Shown: one piece after another, positions 53,268-62,372 of the stretch
Layout of the letters: each line of letters begins with the position of its first letter
Position numbering within the stretch: position 1 is the first letter of the stretch
DNA from: Clostridium estertheticum
GTDB lineage: Bacteria; Bacillota; Clostridia; Clostridiales; Clostridiaceae
Direction: 5' to 3'
NCBI RefSeq assembly: GCF_011065935.2
Contig: NZ_JAAMNH020000001.1
Span: 765,001 to 829,000 of the forward strand
Length of the DNA stretch: 64,000 bases
The notes under the pieces: generated by a model
The model's input: only the letters and a program-made list of their open reading frames with translations
What the model was told of the DNA's origin: nothing
Database searches by the model: none
Program-made: the position numbers and the translations under genes

Positions 53268-53693
53268 TTAAAAGCATTGGAAACTACTAATATTTCTCAG
53301 GTCCATTCCAAAGTATCTCCAACCATTTCTATCCCAACGAAAGCCTGCTACAGATCTAGGGCCCACAAATGTAAGCCAAGCCCAGAATCCACTGCCTCTA
53401 CGTGGCCAAATATATACGAATCTAAAGGTACAAGGTCTAATTGCACCTGGATCTACAGCTAGAGGAGTGGCACTAAGTTGTTGTGCTTGAGACTGTGATG
53501 GTGTAAAGTTTGGAGGACCAGAAGATGGTGCTCCTTGATGCCCTTGAGACCCTTGAGACCCTTGAGACCCTTGAGGGAAGAATGGAAAAGGAAGCATTTG
53601 CCTATATGGAGATGTTAAGGGAAGATCTTGAGTTTCTAGTTCATACATATAGTTTTGATAAAAAGATCTAATAGTATCCTCATCGATATACAT
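53268..53693 (-). CDS. Protein with short collagen-like tract, 141 aa
   Basis: No named family is recognised. The protein opens MYIDEDTIRSFYQNYMYELE, has a Gly-Ser-Gln repeat (GSQGSQGSQGHQGAP, 42-56) like a short collagen stretch, and ends in an aromatic, conserved-looking domain (CTFRFVYIWPRRGSGFWAWL, then FVGPRSVAGFRW). No signal peptide. Similar Gly-rich proteins in spore formers are found on the spore surface, but this is inference. AAGGAG precedes the ATG. The leader upstream contains decayed coding sequence (53753-53887). Confidence 0.6.
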   Translation of the reverse strand: MYIDEDTIRSFYQNYMYELETQDLPLTSPYRQMLPFPFFPQGSQGSQGSQGHQGAPSSGPPNFTPSQSQAQQLSATPLAVDPGAIRPCTFRFVYIWPRRGSGFWAWLTFVGPRSVAGFRWDRNGWRYFGMDLRNISSFQCF

Positions 53694-53752
53694 TAAATTA
53701 ACTCCTTAAAGTATTTACGATACAGTATATGATGATTTATAAGTTTTTGTTA

Positions 53753-53887
53753 TTAAAATTTCACTAGATTACCTGCTAAGAACAAGGCCTCAACCTTTTC
53801 AAGGTGAGGATTATTTTACGCTACCACCCTGTCTATCAAAAGCAACTCCAGGAGTTCGAATTCCTTAGTTACCCTTCGAAAATGCAT
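53753..53887 (-). pseudogene. Decayed reading frame with in-frame stop
   Basis: On the minus strand a frame from an ATG at 53887 reads MHFRRVTKEFELLELLLIDR, is broken by TAA at 53816-53818 and continues in the same frame with NNPHLEKVEALFLAGNLVKF before its final stop at 53753. Both halves look like protein. It could be the 3' end of a lost gene. A hairpin (CCTCA...TGAGG) inside it and a GGGTGGTAGCG segment recall a T-box, but the match is poor. Confidence 0.4.
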
Positions 53888-54005
53888 CTCAGGGAGGGTC
53901 TATTAGTTTTAGAAAACAGGCGTGGGATATTCTTCAGCAGCGTATTGTTAGTGTAACAAAATATTTATTAGATTTATGGCTATAAAAGTTATTTATAAAA
54001 AAAGC

Positions 54006-54036
54006 TTGACGATATTACTAATTAGTAATATATTAT
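54006..54036 (+). promoter_or_regulatory. MarR promoter with 20-bp palindromic operator
   Basis: ATATTACTAATTAGTAATAT (54012-54031) is a perfect palindrome directly behind TTGACG (54006-54011). The -10 (TATATT or TATTAT, 54029-54036) overlaps it. The core ACTAATTAGT recurs twice before the pirin gene. This is a strong candidate for autorepression. Confidence 0.75.
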
Positions 54037-54040
54037 AGGT

Positions 54041-54487
54041 ATGGATAAAGAAAAGAATACTTATGGAGAATTAGTAGATTTAAATTTAAAGGCATTAATA
54101 GCATTAAGTAGATGTACTCAAAATGTTCATAAAAGAGAATATAAAACTATTAAAGAGGGAGGGTTAACAGTTTCTCAGTTTGCAGTACTTGAGATTTTAT
54201 ATCATAAAGGAGATTTAAAGGTCTGCGAAATAATAGATAAAATTCTTTCCACTGGTGGAAACATGACTGTTGTTATAGATAATTTAGTTAAGGTAAATCT
54301 CGTTATGAGATGTACTGATCCAAAGGATAGACGAGTTAATTTGATAAGTATTACTGAAGAAGGGAAAAGCCTCATGAGTGATATATTCCCAAAACATTTA
54401 GAAAATATAAATGAAATCTTTAGTTACTTAACATCAGATGAAAAGAAAAATTTAATAAGTTTACTCAAAAAATTATCAGGTGTATAA
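54041..54487 (+). CDS. MarR family transcriptional regulator
   Basis: This 148-residue winged-helix regulator has the MarR pattern: GGLTVSQFAVLEILYHKGDLKVCEII (recognition region), NMTVVIDNLVKVNLVMR and the wing DPKDRRVNLISITEEGK. The ATG lies only about 7-12 bp after the -10 element and has at best AGGT as ribosome binding site, so the message may be leaderless or nearly so. It probably represses itself and the adjacent pirin gene through ACTAATTAGT sites; the inducer may be an electrophile or quinone. Confidence 0.92.
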   Translation: MDKEKNTYGELVDLNLKALIALSRCTQNVHKREYKTIKEGGLTVSQFAVLEILYHKGDLKVCEIIDKILSTGGNMTVVIDNLVKVNLVMRCTDPKDRRVNLISITEEGKSLMSDIFPKHLENINEIFSYLTSDEKKNLISLLKKLSGV

Positions 54488-54518
54488 ATATTTACACCAT
54501 ATATTTTAACTATTTACT

Positions 54519-54543
54519 ACTAATTAGTAATAAACTAATTAGT
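54519..54543. promoter_or_regulatory. Two MarR operator copies before pirin gene
   Basis: ACTAATTAGT occurs at 54519-54528 and again at 54534-54543, 15 bp apart start to start, the same 10-bp palindrome as in the marR promoter. It is the likely regulatory link between the two genes. Confidence 0.7.
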
Positions 54544-54587
54544 TATATAATAATTAAGAAAATTATTTAATGAAAGGAGATTTTACA

Positions 54588-55292
54588 ATGTTAAGAAAAA
54601 TAGAGAGTGAAAAAATGGGATGGAGTGATCTTGGATGGCTAAAAAGCAAATTTCATTTTTCATTTGCGCAGTATTATAACCCAAATAACATGGGATTTGG
54701 AGTATTAAGGGTAATAAATGATGATTTAGTTAATCCTCATACAGGATTTGATACCCACCCTCATCGAGATATGGAGATTATATCCTATGTTATTGAAGGA
54801 GAATTAACCCATGGTGATAGTATGGGAAATAAAGGTACATTAAAACGTGGTGATATTCAATACATGAGCGCTGGTACAGGTGTTTATCACAGTGAGCATA
54901 ATTTAGGAGAAAATACAGCAAGATTCCTTCAAATATGGATACTTCCTGATAAAAATGGACATAAACCAAATTACGGTGAATATAGATTTGAATGGAATGA
55001 AAGAAAAAATAAATGGCTCAATATGGTATCAAGTAATCAAGGCAATGCAAGTATAAAAGTTAATCAGGATGTAAATATATTTGCATTGCAATTAGATGAA
55101 AATAATGAAATAGATTATTCAGTTAAAGCAGATAGGCAAGCGTATTTAGTTCAAATAGAAGGAAGATCAAATATTAATGGAATTACTCTAAATGAAAGAG
55201 ATTCATTAGAAATCGTTGAAGAAGATATAAAAATAAAGGCAGAGGTACTTTCACACTTTATTGTTGTAGAGATGAGAAAGTCAGAAGATTAA
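54588..55292 (+). CDS. Pirin family protein (bicupin, quercetinase-like)
   Basis: This 234-residue bicupin resembles YhhW-type pirins. Metal ligands lie in GFDTHPHRDMEIISYVIEGEL, with the last two in GTGVYHSEHN. Some bacterial pirins oxidise quercetin; others regulate enzymes. The ATG at 54588 with AAAGGAG is chosen over an ATG six codons earlier. It is preceded by two MarR operator copies and followed by a nitroreductase, the usual set of a quinone/electrophile response. Confidence 0.9.
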   Translation: MLRKIESEKMGWSDLGWLKSKFHFSFAQYYNPNNMGFGVLRVINDDLVNPHTGFDTHPHRDMEIISYVIEGELTHGDSMGNKGTLKRGDIQYMSAGTGVYHSEHNLGENTARFLQIWILPDKNGHKPNYGEYRFEWNERKNKWLNMVSSNQGNASIKVNQDVNIFALQLDENNEIDYSVKADRQAYLVQIEGRSNINGITLNERDSLEIVEEDIKIKAEVLSHFIVVEMRKSED

Positions 55293-55412
55293 TATTAAAT
55301 TACTCATAAGTGAATCATCTTATGATTTAGTTAGATATAAATAGGGATAGATTAGCTTGTATTTGTAAATAATGAAAAAATAATAGTTAATAAAAATTGG
55401 AGGAATAATAAT

Positions 55413-56012
55413 ATGAAAAAAGATTTTTACACTGCTGTAGCAGACAGACGTTCATTTTATGCAATTAGCAAAGAAAAGGTAACAACAGACGAGGTAATAA
55501 AAGAAGTTATTCAGCAAGCCGTAAAGAATACACCATCACCATTTAATGCTCAAAGTGCAAGAGTAGTTTTACTCTTAGAAAAACATCACGATAAATTATG
55601 GGATATTACAAAAGAAACTTTAAGGAAGATAGTTCCTGCTGACCAGTTCGGAGCTACTGAGGATAAAATAAATTCATTCCGTAATGGATATGGAACAGTT
55701 TTATTCTTTGAAGATGCTAGTGTAATTGAATCTCTTCAAAGTCAATTTGCTCTTTACGCAGACAATTTCCCAGTTTGGTCTCAGCAATCAAGTGGAATGC
55801 ATCAATTCGTTATATGGACTGCCTTAGAAATGGAGGGTTTTGGTGCATCATTACAACACTATAACGTACTCATTGAGGACGATGTAAAAAAAGAATGGAA
55901 TATTCCAAGTAACTGGAAACTCATTGCACAAATGCCATTTGGAAAACCAACAGCACAGCCTGATGAAAAACAGTTCCAACCATTAGAAGATCGCATTGTG
56001 GTATTTAAATAA
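55413..56012 (+). CDS. Nitroreductase family protein (Frm2/HBN1-like)
   Basis: This 199-residue FMN enzyme begins FYTAVADRRSFYAISKEKV, the flavin-phosphate binding start of the family, and has TPSPFNAQSARVVLL and the closing QMPFGKPTAQPDEK typical of the Frm2/HBN1 group. It probably reduces nitro compounds or quinones with NAD(P)H. It stands 120 bp after the pirin gene and has its own GGAGG; no MarR core precedes it, so regulation may be by read-through. Confidence 0.88.
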   Translation: MKKDFYTAVADRRSFYAISKEKVTTDEVIKEVIQQAVKNTPSPFNAQSARVVLLLEKHHDKLWDITKETLRKIVPADQFGATEDKINSFRNGYGTVLFFEDASVIESLQSQFALYADNFPVWSQQSSGMHQFVIWTALEMEGFGASLQHYNVLIEDDVKKEWNIPSNWKLIAQMPFGKPTAQPDEKQFQPLEDRIVVFK

Positions 56013-56048
56013 TTTGTATTTTAATTAACCAATAAAAATGTAAATGAA

Positions 56049-56098
56049 GGGAATGTAGGTAGATTTGTTTAAACAAATCTACTTGCATTCCCTTTATA
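56049..56098 (+). terminator. Terminator after nitroreductase
   Basis: A 22-bp stem with two G-T pairs (starting GGGAATG at 56049 and ending CATTCCC at 56092) is followed by TTTATATTT. Confidence 0.85.
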
Positions 56099-56322
56099 TT
56101 TAAGTTTCAAGGTTCATTTGTTAAACCTCACTTACCAATATCAGTATATTATGGTAGTCATTAATGTTAGACATAGATATCCTTTTATATTGGCCAAATA
56201 TATAAAACAAAATTTGTAATATTAGTTTTAAGTAGGTCGGTTAGCACATAAAATGAAATGTAGATTTAAAAATGACACGTACTAATTATTTATTTTGGTG
56301 TAATTTAAAGGAGTGGGGTAGC
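56099..56322. other. Intergenic region before the L,D-transpeptidase
   Basis: AT-rich; no gene is seen. It must hold the transpeptidase promoter; no clear palindrome or hairpin was noticed. Confidence 0.4.
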
Positions 56323-57729
56323 ATGGAAAATGAAGTAGAAAAGCCAATAATAGGGCTAATAAAAGTGCACAAGAAAATTGTTATAGGTATTATAATTTCT
56401 CTTTTTACTTTACTTGTTATATATTTTGGTATGGCAATATATTTCAATAATCATTTTTATTTTGGCTCTGCAATAAATTGCATTAATGTTTCAGGCAAAA
56501 ATGTGGAAATAGTAAATAAGCAAATGGCGTCAGAGCTTCAGAATTATGTGTTAAATCTAAAAGAACGGGGCGGTAAAAACGAACAAATTAGAGCCGATGA
56601 AGTTGGTTTAAAATATAATTCAGATGGGCAATTTAAGGAATTAAAGGATAGACAGAATCCTTATAAATGGATTTCAGTATTTTTTAATTCGGATGCTTCT
56701 AAAATGATAGAAGGAGTTAAATATGATAAGCAATTATTAAAAGAACGATTAGACACGCTCTCTTGTTTTGATAGCGTTAATATAATTGAGCCTAAGAATC
56801 CTAGCTTTAAGTATATAGATGATGGATATGTGATTGTAGATGAAGTTAATGGAAACAAGGTTAATAAAGAAATTTTATACAAGCATGTATCAGATGCAAT
56901 AATTAATGAGGAAACTACAATAGATATGGAGTCAATTAATTGCTATGTTAAACCACAATATACTTCAACTTCTCAAAAAATTGTTGACGCCAAAAACACA
57001 CTTAACAAATATGTATTTTCAAAGATTACCTATACTTTTGGAACAAACAAAGAACTTTTAGATGGTACTACAATAAATAAGTGGCTTACAGTTGATGAGA
57101 ATTTTAAAGTAACATTTCATGAGAGTGAAGTCAAAAATTATATAGACGTACTTTCTACCAATTATAATACAATTGGTAAGAGTAGAAATTTTGTTTCATC
57201 ATCAGGAAAGACAATAAATGTAGTTGGTGGTGATTATGGCTGGTCCATTAATAGAGCTAAAGAAACGAAAGATTTAATTTCGATTATAAAAGAAGGGCAA
57301 ACTATAGCAAAAGAACCGGCATATATTCAAACTGCCTTAGCTCATGGCAACAATGATATTGGGAATACCTATGTAGAAATAGATCTTACAAAACAGTACT
57401 TATGGTTTTATAAAAATGGCTCGCTAATATCAAAAGGAGATATTGTTACAGGCAATGTAAGCTCTAATCATATAACACCAGGAGGTATTTATACATTAAA
57501 ATACAAACAAAGAGATGCTGTCCTTAGAGGATCAGGTTATGCTGCTCCTGTTACCTTTTGGATGCCCTTTAATGGAGGCATAGGAATTCATGATGCAAGC
57601 TGGCGAAGTGAGTTTGGAGGAAAGATATATAAGACAGATGGTTCCCATGGTTGTATAAATTCACCATACTATTTAGCAAAAGCAATATTCGATAATATTG
57701 AGGTAGGCATTCCAGTTGTTTGTTATTAA
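56323..57729 (+). CDS. L,D-transpeptidase (YkuD) with PG-binding domain
   Basis: This 468-residue cell-wall enzyme makes 3-3 peptidoglycan cross-links or anchors proteins. A cytoplasmic tail and one transmembrane helix (about 18-42) are followed by a putative peptidoglycan-binding region (about 45-330) and the C-terminal YkuD domain. Its active site is present: HDASWR, then SHGCIN with the nucleophilic cysteine near residue 442. The ATG at 56323 has AAAGGAG; a longer frame starts 17 codons upstream without a ribosome binding site. It is monocistronic. Confidence 0.92.
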   Translation: MENEVEKPIIGLIKVHKKIVIGIIISLFTLLVIYFGMAIYFNNHFYFGSAINCINVSGKNVEIVNKQMASELQNYVLNLKERGGKNEQIRADEVGLKYNSDGQFKELKDRQNPYKWISVFFNSDASKMIEGVKYDKQLLKERLDTLSCFDSVNIIEPKNPSFKYIDDGYVIVDEVNGNKVNKEILYKHVSDAIINEETTIDMESINCYVKPQYTSTSQKIVDAKNTLNKYVFSKITYTFGTNKELLDGTTINKWLTVDENFKVTFHESEVKNYIDVLSTNYNTIGKSRNFVSSSGKTINVVGGDYGWSINRAKETKDLISIIKEGQTIAKEPAYIQTALAHGNNDIGNTYVEIDLTKQYLWFYKNGSLISKGDIVTGNVSSNHITPGGIYTLKYKQRDAVLRGSGYAAPVTFWMPFNGGIGIHDASWRSEFGGKIYKTDGSHGCINSPYYLAKAIFDNIEVGIPVVCY

Positions 57730-58188
57730 TAAGTATGTCTTGACAAACATATGCTTTAATTTCATATTTGTTTTTCACTTGCAATGAGTTTTCAATAAAA
57801 AAGCTTATAGATATGCTGGTATGAAGAACAGCATATCCTAGTTCATACGCGCAAGGCCCAGCTTTATAGCATTTGTAAGAGCTATTTTATTTCTTATCTT
57901 CACAATGATGTATGTTATAAAATAAATCTATTGGATTAATTGACAATATATAACATATATCATATAGTATACAGTATATAATATACGTGGAAACAAGCGT
58001 ATTGAGCTGTTAGAAAACACGGGGAAAGATATACTCGTTGCGGCTTATTTAAGAAAGGAAGATGAAAATATATGCATTTGACCTTTATTAACGGCATACC
58101 TAATGATGAATTTGAAATCCATTGGTAGAAGTATATCTCAATACAAAGAGTTTGAAACAGTCGATAAACTTAAGGAGCGGTGAATGAG
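57730..58188. other. Intergenic region with hairpin and decayed frames
   Basis: It holds a 9-bp hairpin (GATATGCTG, 57810-57818, with 57829-57837). A 28-codon frame at 57995-58081 (KRIELLENTGKDILVAAYLR) breaks off and a different frame starts at 58072 (MHLTFINGIPNDEFEIHW). These overlapping, coding-like pieces look like remains of a frameshifted gene. Confidence 0.45.
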
Positions 58189-58623
58189 ATGAATTGGATA
58201 GAAGAATTAGTCTTACAATTAAGAGATTTGAATATTGATAAAAATGTTATTAATAGAGCTATGCAAAACTTTGTTGACGAATTTAATAGTAATCTAGACA
58301 AATATAATATAGTAGATATTCGAGCAACAACAGATTTAAATGAATATATTGATATAAAGTTTTATAAAAAAATTGAAATAAAATCTTCTAATAAAAATGT
58401 TACTTTTACCTTATTTAATAAAGACAGACTTATGCAAAATATATCTATTAAAATAAGTATTGCCGAAAAAGTTGGGGGTTACTTTATCCAGTACATTAAT
58501 ACGGAAGAACGTATCCCAAAATTGAGAGCATTTATTGATGAAAATACTATTGATGGAATTTTTCAAGATTTATTTGAATTAAATGAAGAAGTAAAAGCTA
58601 TAAATGAAGAAATAATCAATTAA
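58189..58623 (+). CDS. Unknown helical protein, 144 aa
   Basis: This charged, mainly helical soluble protein opens MNWIEELVLQLRDLNIDKNV and ends in an acidic helix (DLFELNEEVKAINEEIIN). No family is recognised and no transmembrane segment is seen. The ATG at 58189 follows AAGGAGCGG; a GTG three codons upstream lacks a site. It is followed by its own terminator. Decayed coding sequence lies just upstream, so it may be the survivor of a larger unit. Confidence 0.6.
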   Translation: MNWIEELVLQLRDLNIDKNVINRAMQNFVDEFNSNLDKYNIVDIRATTDLNEYIDIKFYKKIEIKSSNKNVTFTLFNKDRLMQNISIKISIAEKVGGYFIQYINTEERIPKLRAFIDENTIDGIFQDLFELNEEVKAINEEIIN

Positions 58624-58650
58624 GAGCATCCATTTGGATGCTTTTTTACG
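58624..58650 (+). terminator. Terminator of the 144-aa gene
   Basis: AGCATCC-ATTT-GGATGCT followed by TTTTT, directly after the stop codon. Confidence 0.9.
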
Positions 58651-59151
58651 GATAAGTTTCATTAGTAAGGATACGGAAAATTGTCTCCCATATTTTATAC
58701 AATAAAAAAGAACTGATTATATTCACCAGTTCTTTTAAGGGGTAATATTAAATTTATATCTAATTAAAGGGGGGACTCTAATTAAAAAAAATTAATTACT
58801 TTCTATGCATTTATAATAACAATTCTATGTGTCATTATAGTGACAAAATTAATAATTAATTGTAAATTAAAAAGAGGACTAACATCTATGACTTATTCCT
58901 TGCGATAAGTCATATTTCATTTGCTATTCCTTATAAATCTGAATTTTGAAAATATAATAAATATTTGTGTATTTTGAATAAAAAAAATATTAGTTAATAT
59001 GTGTCACTTAAAGTACTGTTTTTGGGGTATAATAGATTAATAAAATAACAAATGATACCTTGCAAATATTCCTTGCTAATATTAATTTAGAAGGTAGCAG
59101 TTAGTTTTAAATGTAGAAGGTATAAAAAATAAAAAAAAGATGGTGAAAAAT
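58651..59151. other. 500-bp stretch, mostly non-coding
   Basis: An open frame at 58792-58908 would code a hydrophobic, single-helix peptide with a basic end, but it has no start codon; an A8 run just upstream could hide a frameshift behind a GGGGGG motif. A -10 element TATAAT near 59028 probably serves the 50-aa gene. Confidence 0.4.
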
Positions 59152-59304
59152 ATGAAAAATGAAGTAAACAAGAACATGGAATTAATGAAAAAAGTTATTG
59201 AAGAAAAAAAAGCAAAATCTTCAAAGCAAAAAAACACTAAGAGAGCACCAATTTACGGACCACAAAGTCCAATGTCAGGTGGTCAAGGCTTATTTGGTAA
59301 ATAA
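59152..59304 (+). CDS. Small basic protein, 50 aa
   Basis: A short gene with an ATG at 59152 behind GATGGTG. The first 30 residues are a lysine-rich helix (MKNEVNKNMELMKKVIEEKK) and the end is RAPIYGPQSPMSGGQGLFGK, a glycine/proline tail that looks conserved in type. A strong terminator follows. No membrane segment or cysteine; nucleic-acid binding is possible because of the charge. No family is recognised. Confidence 0.55.
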   Translation: MKNEVNKNMELMKKVIEEKKAKSSKQKNTKRAPIYGPQSPMSGGQGLFGK

Positions 59305-59331
59305 TCTATATGTATAAAATAAAAATTATCG

Positions 59332-59376
59332 TAATTAACAAGGGAATTCGAACAGATTCCCTTGTTAATTTTTTTA
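59332..59376 (+). terminator. Strong terminator after the 50-aa gene
   Basis: AATTAACAAGGGAAT pairs with ATTCCCTTGTTAATT, followed by a run of T. Confidence 0.9.
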
Positions 59377-59667
59377 TTCTACAAAAGGCTGCTGTCATTA
59401 TAAAATTACAATTTTAATCTTCATCCTTCGCAAACACCCCAGAGGTATTTGATAAGTGCTAGGAACTTGCCTGAATGAAAAAATTAAATGTTGTAAAAAT
59501 TCAAAATAATGATTAAAATTAACAAAAGGATATAATTTTTACACTAAATGAGGTGCTTGAATATGGATATTAATAATGAGTTTTGGGTGAAGGAAGTACA
59601 GAAAAATTTTGACTAAATATGTTACTTAAGATGTTTAAAATAATAATACAAGAGAAGGAGTGTTATC
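59377..59667. other. Intergenic region before the sugar symporter
   Basis: No supported gene. A 17-codon frame at 59563-59616 (MDINNEFWVKEVQKNFD) has GAGGTG upstream and could be a leader peptide, but it is more likely chance. Confidence 0.35.
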
Positions 59668-61101
59668 TTGAATAAGCTTCAAAGCAGCAGCCATAGAAAA
59701 ATCCCTCTTTTAGATAAAATAGGCTATGGGTCCGGAAACTTCAGTGCAGGTATTTCTGGCCAAGTTATAGGAACCTATTTAGTGTTTTATTGTACAGCTA
59801 TTCTTAATATCCCTGGTAGCCTTGTTGGTTTAGCTGTAAGCCTAAGCATAATTTGGGATGCCATCACTGATCCTTTAATGGGATACTTTTCAGACATGAC
59901 TAAATCTAAACTTTTCGGAAGGCGACATCAATATATACTTATAGGGGGTATAGGCCTAGGTATATCTAATTACCTTTTATGGAATATAAACTCAGGATTA
60001 TCGGATTATTTAAAGTTTGCTATTATATTCTTTCTAATACTAGTAATCAAAACCTTCAGCACAATCTATGTAACTCCTTATACTGCTCTTGGTGCTGAAT
60101 TATCTAATGATTACAATGAACGAACTAGCATTCAAGGGATTAAAACTATTTTCTTTCTTCTTGGACTTGCCTTTGTATCAGTTTTTGGAATGTTTGTTTT
60201 TTTTCGTTCTACTCCAGAGTTTCCTTCTGGGCAACTAAATCCTGGTTCCTATAGTTCTATGGGGATTTTTTCCTCAATTCTAATTATTATTTTTGCCCTT
60301 ATTTGTTTTTACTCTACGAAGAAATATATTCCTATCCTAAGTGGGCATGCTGTAAAGGGAACAGGCAATGCAAAACTAAAAACTCTGCTGTCAGCCTTTA
60401 AGGAAATTTTTCTTAACAAAAGCTTTAGACATGTGGCTTTTGCATTTATGTTTACAAATATAGCTTCAGCACTGGTTGCAAATACAGGATTACATGTGTT
60501 TACCTACACATTTTCACTAAGTAGCCAGCAGATTGCCCTTATCGTTGGAATACAGCTTTTTGTTTCCATATTATCTCAGCCTATATGGGCCCTAGCAGCT
60601 AAAAAATTAGATAAGAAGCCTTCAATGATTTTAGGTATTATACTTTGCATTATAAGTAGCTTACTTTTTCTTATACTAGTGGTTATGAAGCAACATATAA
60701 TGGGTAATGGATTTTACTTCATTCCATTTGCAGTACTTGCAGGCTTTGGTACAGGAGGATTGTTTACGCTACCTTTTTCAATGATTGCAGATGTCATTGA
60801 TTTAGATGAACTTAATACTGGAAAAAGGTCTGAAGGGAGCTATTACGGTTGTCTAACATTGTTTTATAAACTCTCTCAATCTATAACCTTGCTACTTATA
60901 GGTTTTGTATTAGATTTAGTTAAATTCGATGCCAATTTGCCCCATCAAACTGAAAGCACCGTAATTATTCTTGGCTTAATGCTAAGCATAGGCTCAGGTT
61001 TAAGCTTTATAGCAGCACTTGTAAGCATCTCAGGCTATAATCTTAATAGATCCAGCGTTGAGAATATTCAAAAGAAGATTGCTGAAAAGTTGAATTCTTA
61101 A
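59668..61101 (+). CDS. GPH-family sugar:cation symporter (MFS)
   Basis: This 477-residue carrier with twelve helices belongs to the glycoside-pentoside-hexuronide family (MelB/XynB type). The signature IWDAITDPLMGYFSDMTKSK and GRRHQYIL in the first cytoplasmic loop is clear, and the second is DVIDLDELNTGKRSEGSYYG. It imports a glycoside or pentoside with Na+ or H+. The TTG start has GAAGGAG. No catabolic gene is adjacent, so the sugar is unknown. Confidence 0.9.
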   Translation: MNKLQSSSHRKIPLLDKIGYGSGNFSAGISGQVIGTYLVFYCTAILNIPGSLVGLAVSLSIIWDAITDPLMGYFSDMTKSKLFGRRHQYILIGGIGLGISNYLLWNINSGLSDYLKFAIIFFLILVIKTFSTIYVTPYTALGAELSNDYNERTSIQGIKTIFFLLGLAFVSVFGMFVFFRSTPEFPSGQLNPGSYSSMGIFSSILIIIFALICFYSTKKYIPILSGHAVKGTGNAKLKTLLSAFKEIFLNKSFRHVAFAFMFTNIASALVANTGLHVFTYTFSLSSQQIALIVGIQLFVSILSQPIWALAAKKLDKKPSMILGIILCIISSLLFLILVVMKQHIMGNGFYFIPFAVLAGFGTGGLFTLPFSMIADVIDLDELNTGKRSEGSYYGCLTLFYKLSQSITLLLIGFVLDLVKFDANLPHQTESTVIILGLMLSIGSGLSFIAALVSISGYNLNRSSVENIQKKIAEKLNS

Positions 61102-61160
61102 AACATTTTACCACCTACACAAAGCCAGGTGTAGGTGGTAATGTTGCTGAGAGTCCTTTA

Positions 61161-62372
61161 TTAATACACTATATTTTTTTCTGTTATAAAATTTATAATC
61201 ATAAATACTATTCCATAGCCAATTAAAAAAATTAAATTTAATGTGATATCACCAATATTTCCATTATATAATATCAAATTAGTTATAGCGTTATGTATCC
61301 AGTATGTGGGCATTAGGTGTGCTACCGGGATTATTTTTTGTGGCATCAGCTCCATACTCCACAAACAACCTGAAAGCAAACCCATAAACAAAATAAACAC
61401 CGGCATAATGCTTTGAAAAGAAATATGGCTTTTGAAAATACGAGTTAAAAGCACAAAAAAATTAGACATACAAAACATATAAATTAAACAACTTAGAATA
61501 ACTAAACCAAAAATTTGAGCATCCTGCATATCCATTACTTTATATAAAAAACTAAATTGCAGTAAAACCACAAAACTTCCACTTAGCATAATACTTATTA
61601 CATCACTTAATAGTAAATAAGAATAGGGAACTCCAGCCACCTTAATTCTTTTATAAACTCCTGAGGATCTAGTTTTCATTATTGTTGCACATCCTGATAA
61701 TAAAAACAAGGTAGACAAAATTATAACCATTCCGAGTGAAAACTGCTTGGACACAATATCTCCTTTAGTAATAGCTGTATTTTCCACTTTAGTATTTGGG
61801 GAAATAGAGTTTATTTTTAGCGGTAAGTTAAAATTAGGATCATCAATATGATTTAAATTATACATTATAATATCATCATAAACTTTTATATCATCATTTT
61901 TACTCATTGACTCTTCACCTGTGCTAGCAGATTTAACAGCGCAAACATAATACAATAGCTGACTGGCAATTACATCTGTAATTCCGGGAGCAAAAACATT
62001 ATGTGGCAAATAATGAACAGTTACAAGTTTATCAAATTTTTGTTTTTCTATATTTTCCTCTAGTCCAGAATTTAATATGTATACTCCCTGAACAAAATTA
62101 TCATTAAGATTTTTATTAATATCTGTTTTTTTAATTACTGTACATTTCAGCGAGCTGCTATTGCTAAGCTCCGCTACTATTCTCTTAGAAGTTACAGAAT
62201 TATCTTCATCAATTACAGCTATAGGCACTTTATTAAAAAAAGATGGCCTAGTAAAAATACTATCAACAAACATTAATGCAATAAGAGGTGCAAGGATACT
62301 AAGTAGAATAAGTATTTTCTTTCTCATTATTAGTTTCATTTTTGTAGATATTAGTATTCTTATATAATCCAT
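61161..62372 (-). CDS. ABC-2 type permease (second of pair)
   Basis: This 403-residue membrane protein has one N-terminal helix (about 18-38), a large extracellular domain with IAVIDEDNSVTSKRIVAELS, and five C-terminal helices, the ABC2_membrane_3/YhgE-like layout. It overlaps the upstream permease gene by 13 bp, so translation is coupled, and the two products are about 25-30% alike by eye in their layout (estimate only). They probably form a heterodimer. No ATPase gene is in view. Confidence 0.85.
   Translation of the reverse strand: MDYIRILISTKMKLIMRKKILILLSILAPLIALMFVDSIFTRPSFFNKVPIAVIDEDNSVTSKRIVAELSNSSSLKCTVIKKTDINKNLNDNFVQGVYILNSGLEENIEKQKFDKLVTVHYLPHNVFAPGITDVIASQLLYYVCAVKSASTGEESMSKNDDIKVYDDIIMYNLNHIDDPNFNLPLKINSISPNTKVENTAITKGDIVSKQFSLGMVIILSTLFLLSGCATIMKTRSSGVYKRIKVAGVPYSYLLLSDVISIMLSGSFVVLLQFSFLYKVMDMQDAQIFGLVILSCLIYMFCMSNFFVLLTRIFKSHISFQSIMPVFILFMGLLSGCLWSMELMPQKIIPVAHLMPTYWIHNAITNLILYNGNIGDITLNLIFLIGYGIVFMIINFITEKNIVY

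Noticed and set aside
53780..53830. T-box-like segment (GGGTGGTAGCG) upstream of the collagen-like gene
   Set aside because: It deviates from the conserved T-box core, there is no specifier stem and no amino-acid gene downstream; the frame reading is at least as good.
53740..54000. Possible tRNA- or rRNA-like sequence (GTTCGAATTCC)
   Set aside because: No cloverleaf or conserved rRNA block could be drawn around it.
58792..58908. 39-codon hydrophobic frame after an A8 run
   Set aside because: No start codon in frame; only a frameshift would join it to the GGGGGG motif upstream.
59563..59616. 17-codon frame with GAGGTG upstream
   Set aside because: Too short and without other support; could be a leader peptide but chance is likely.
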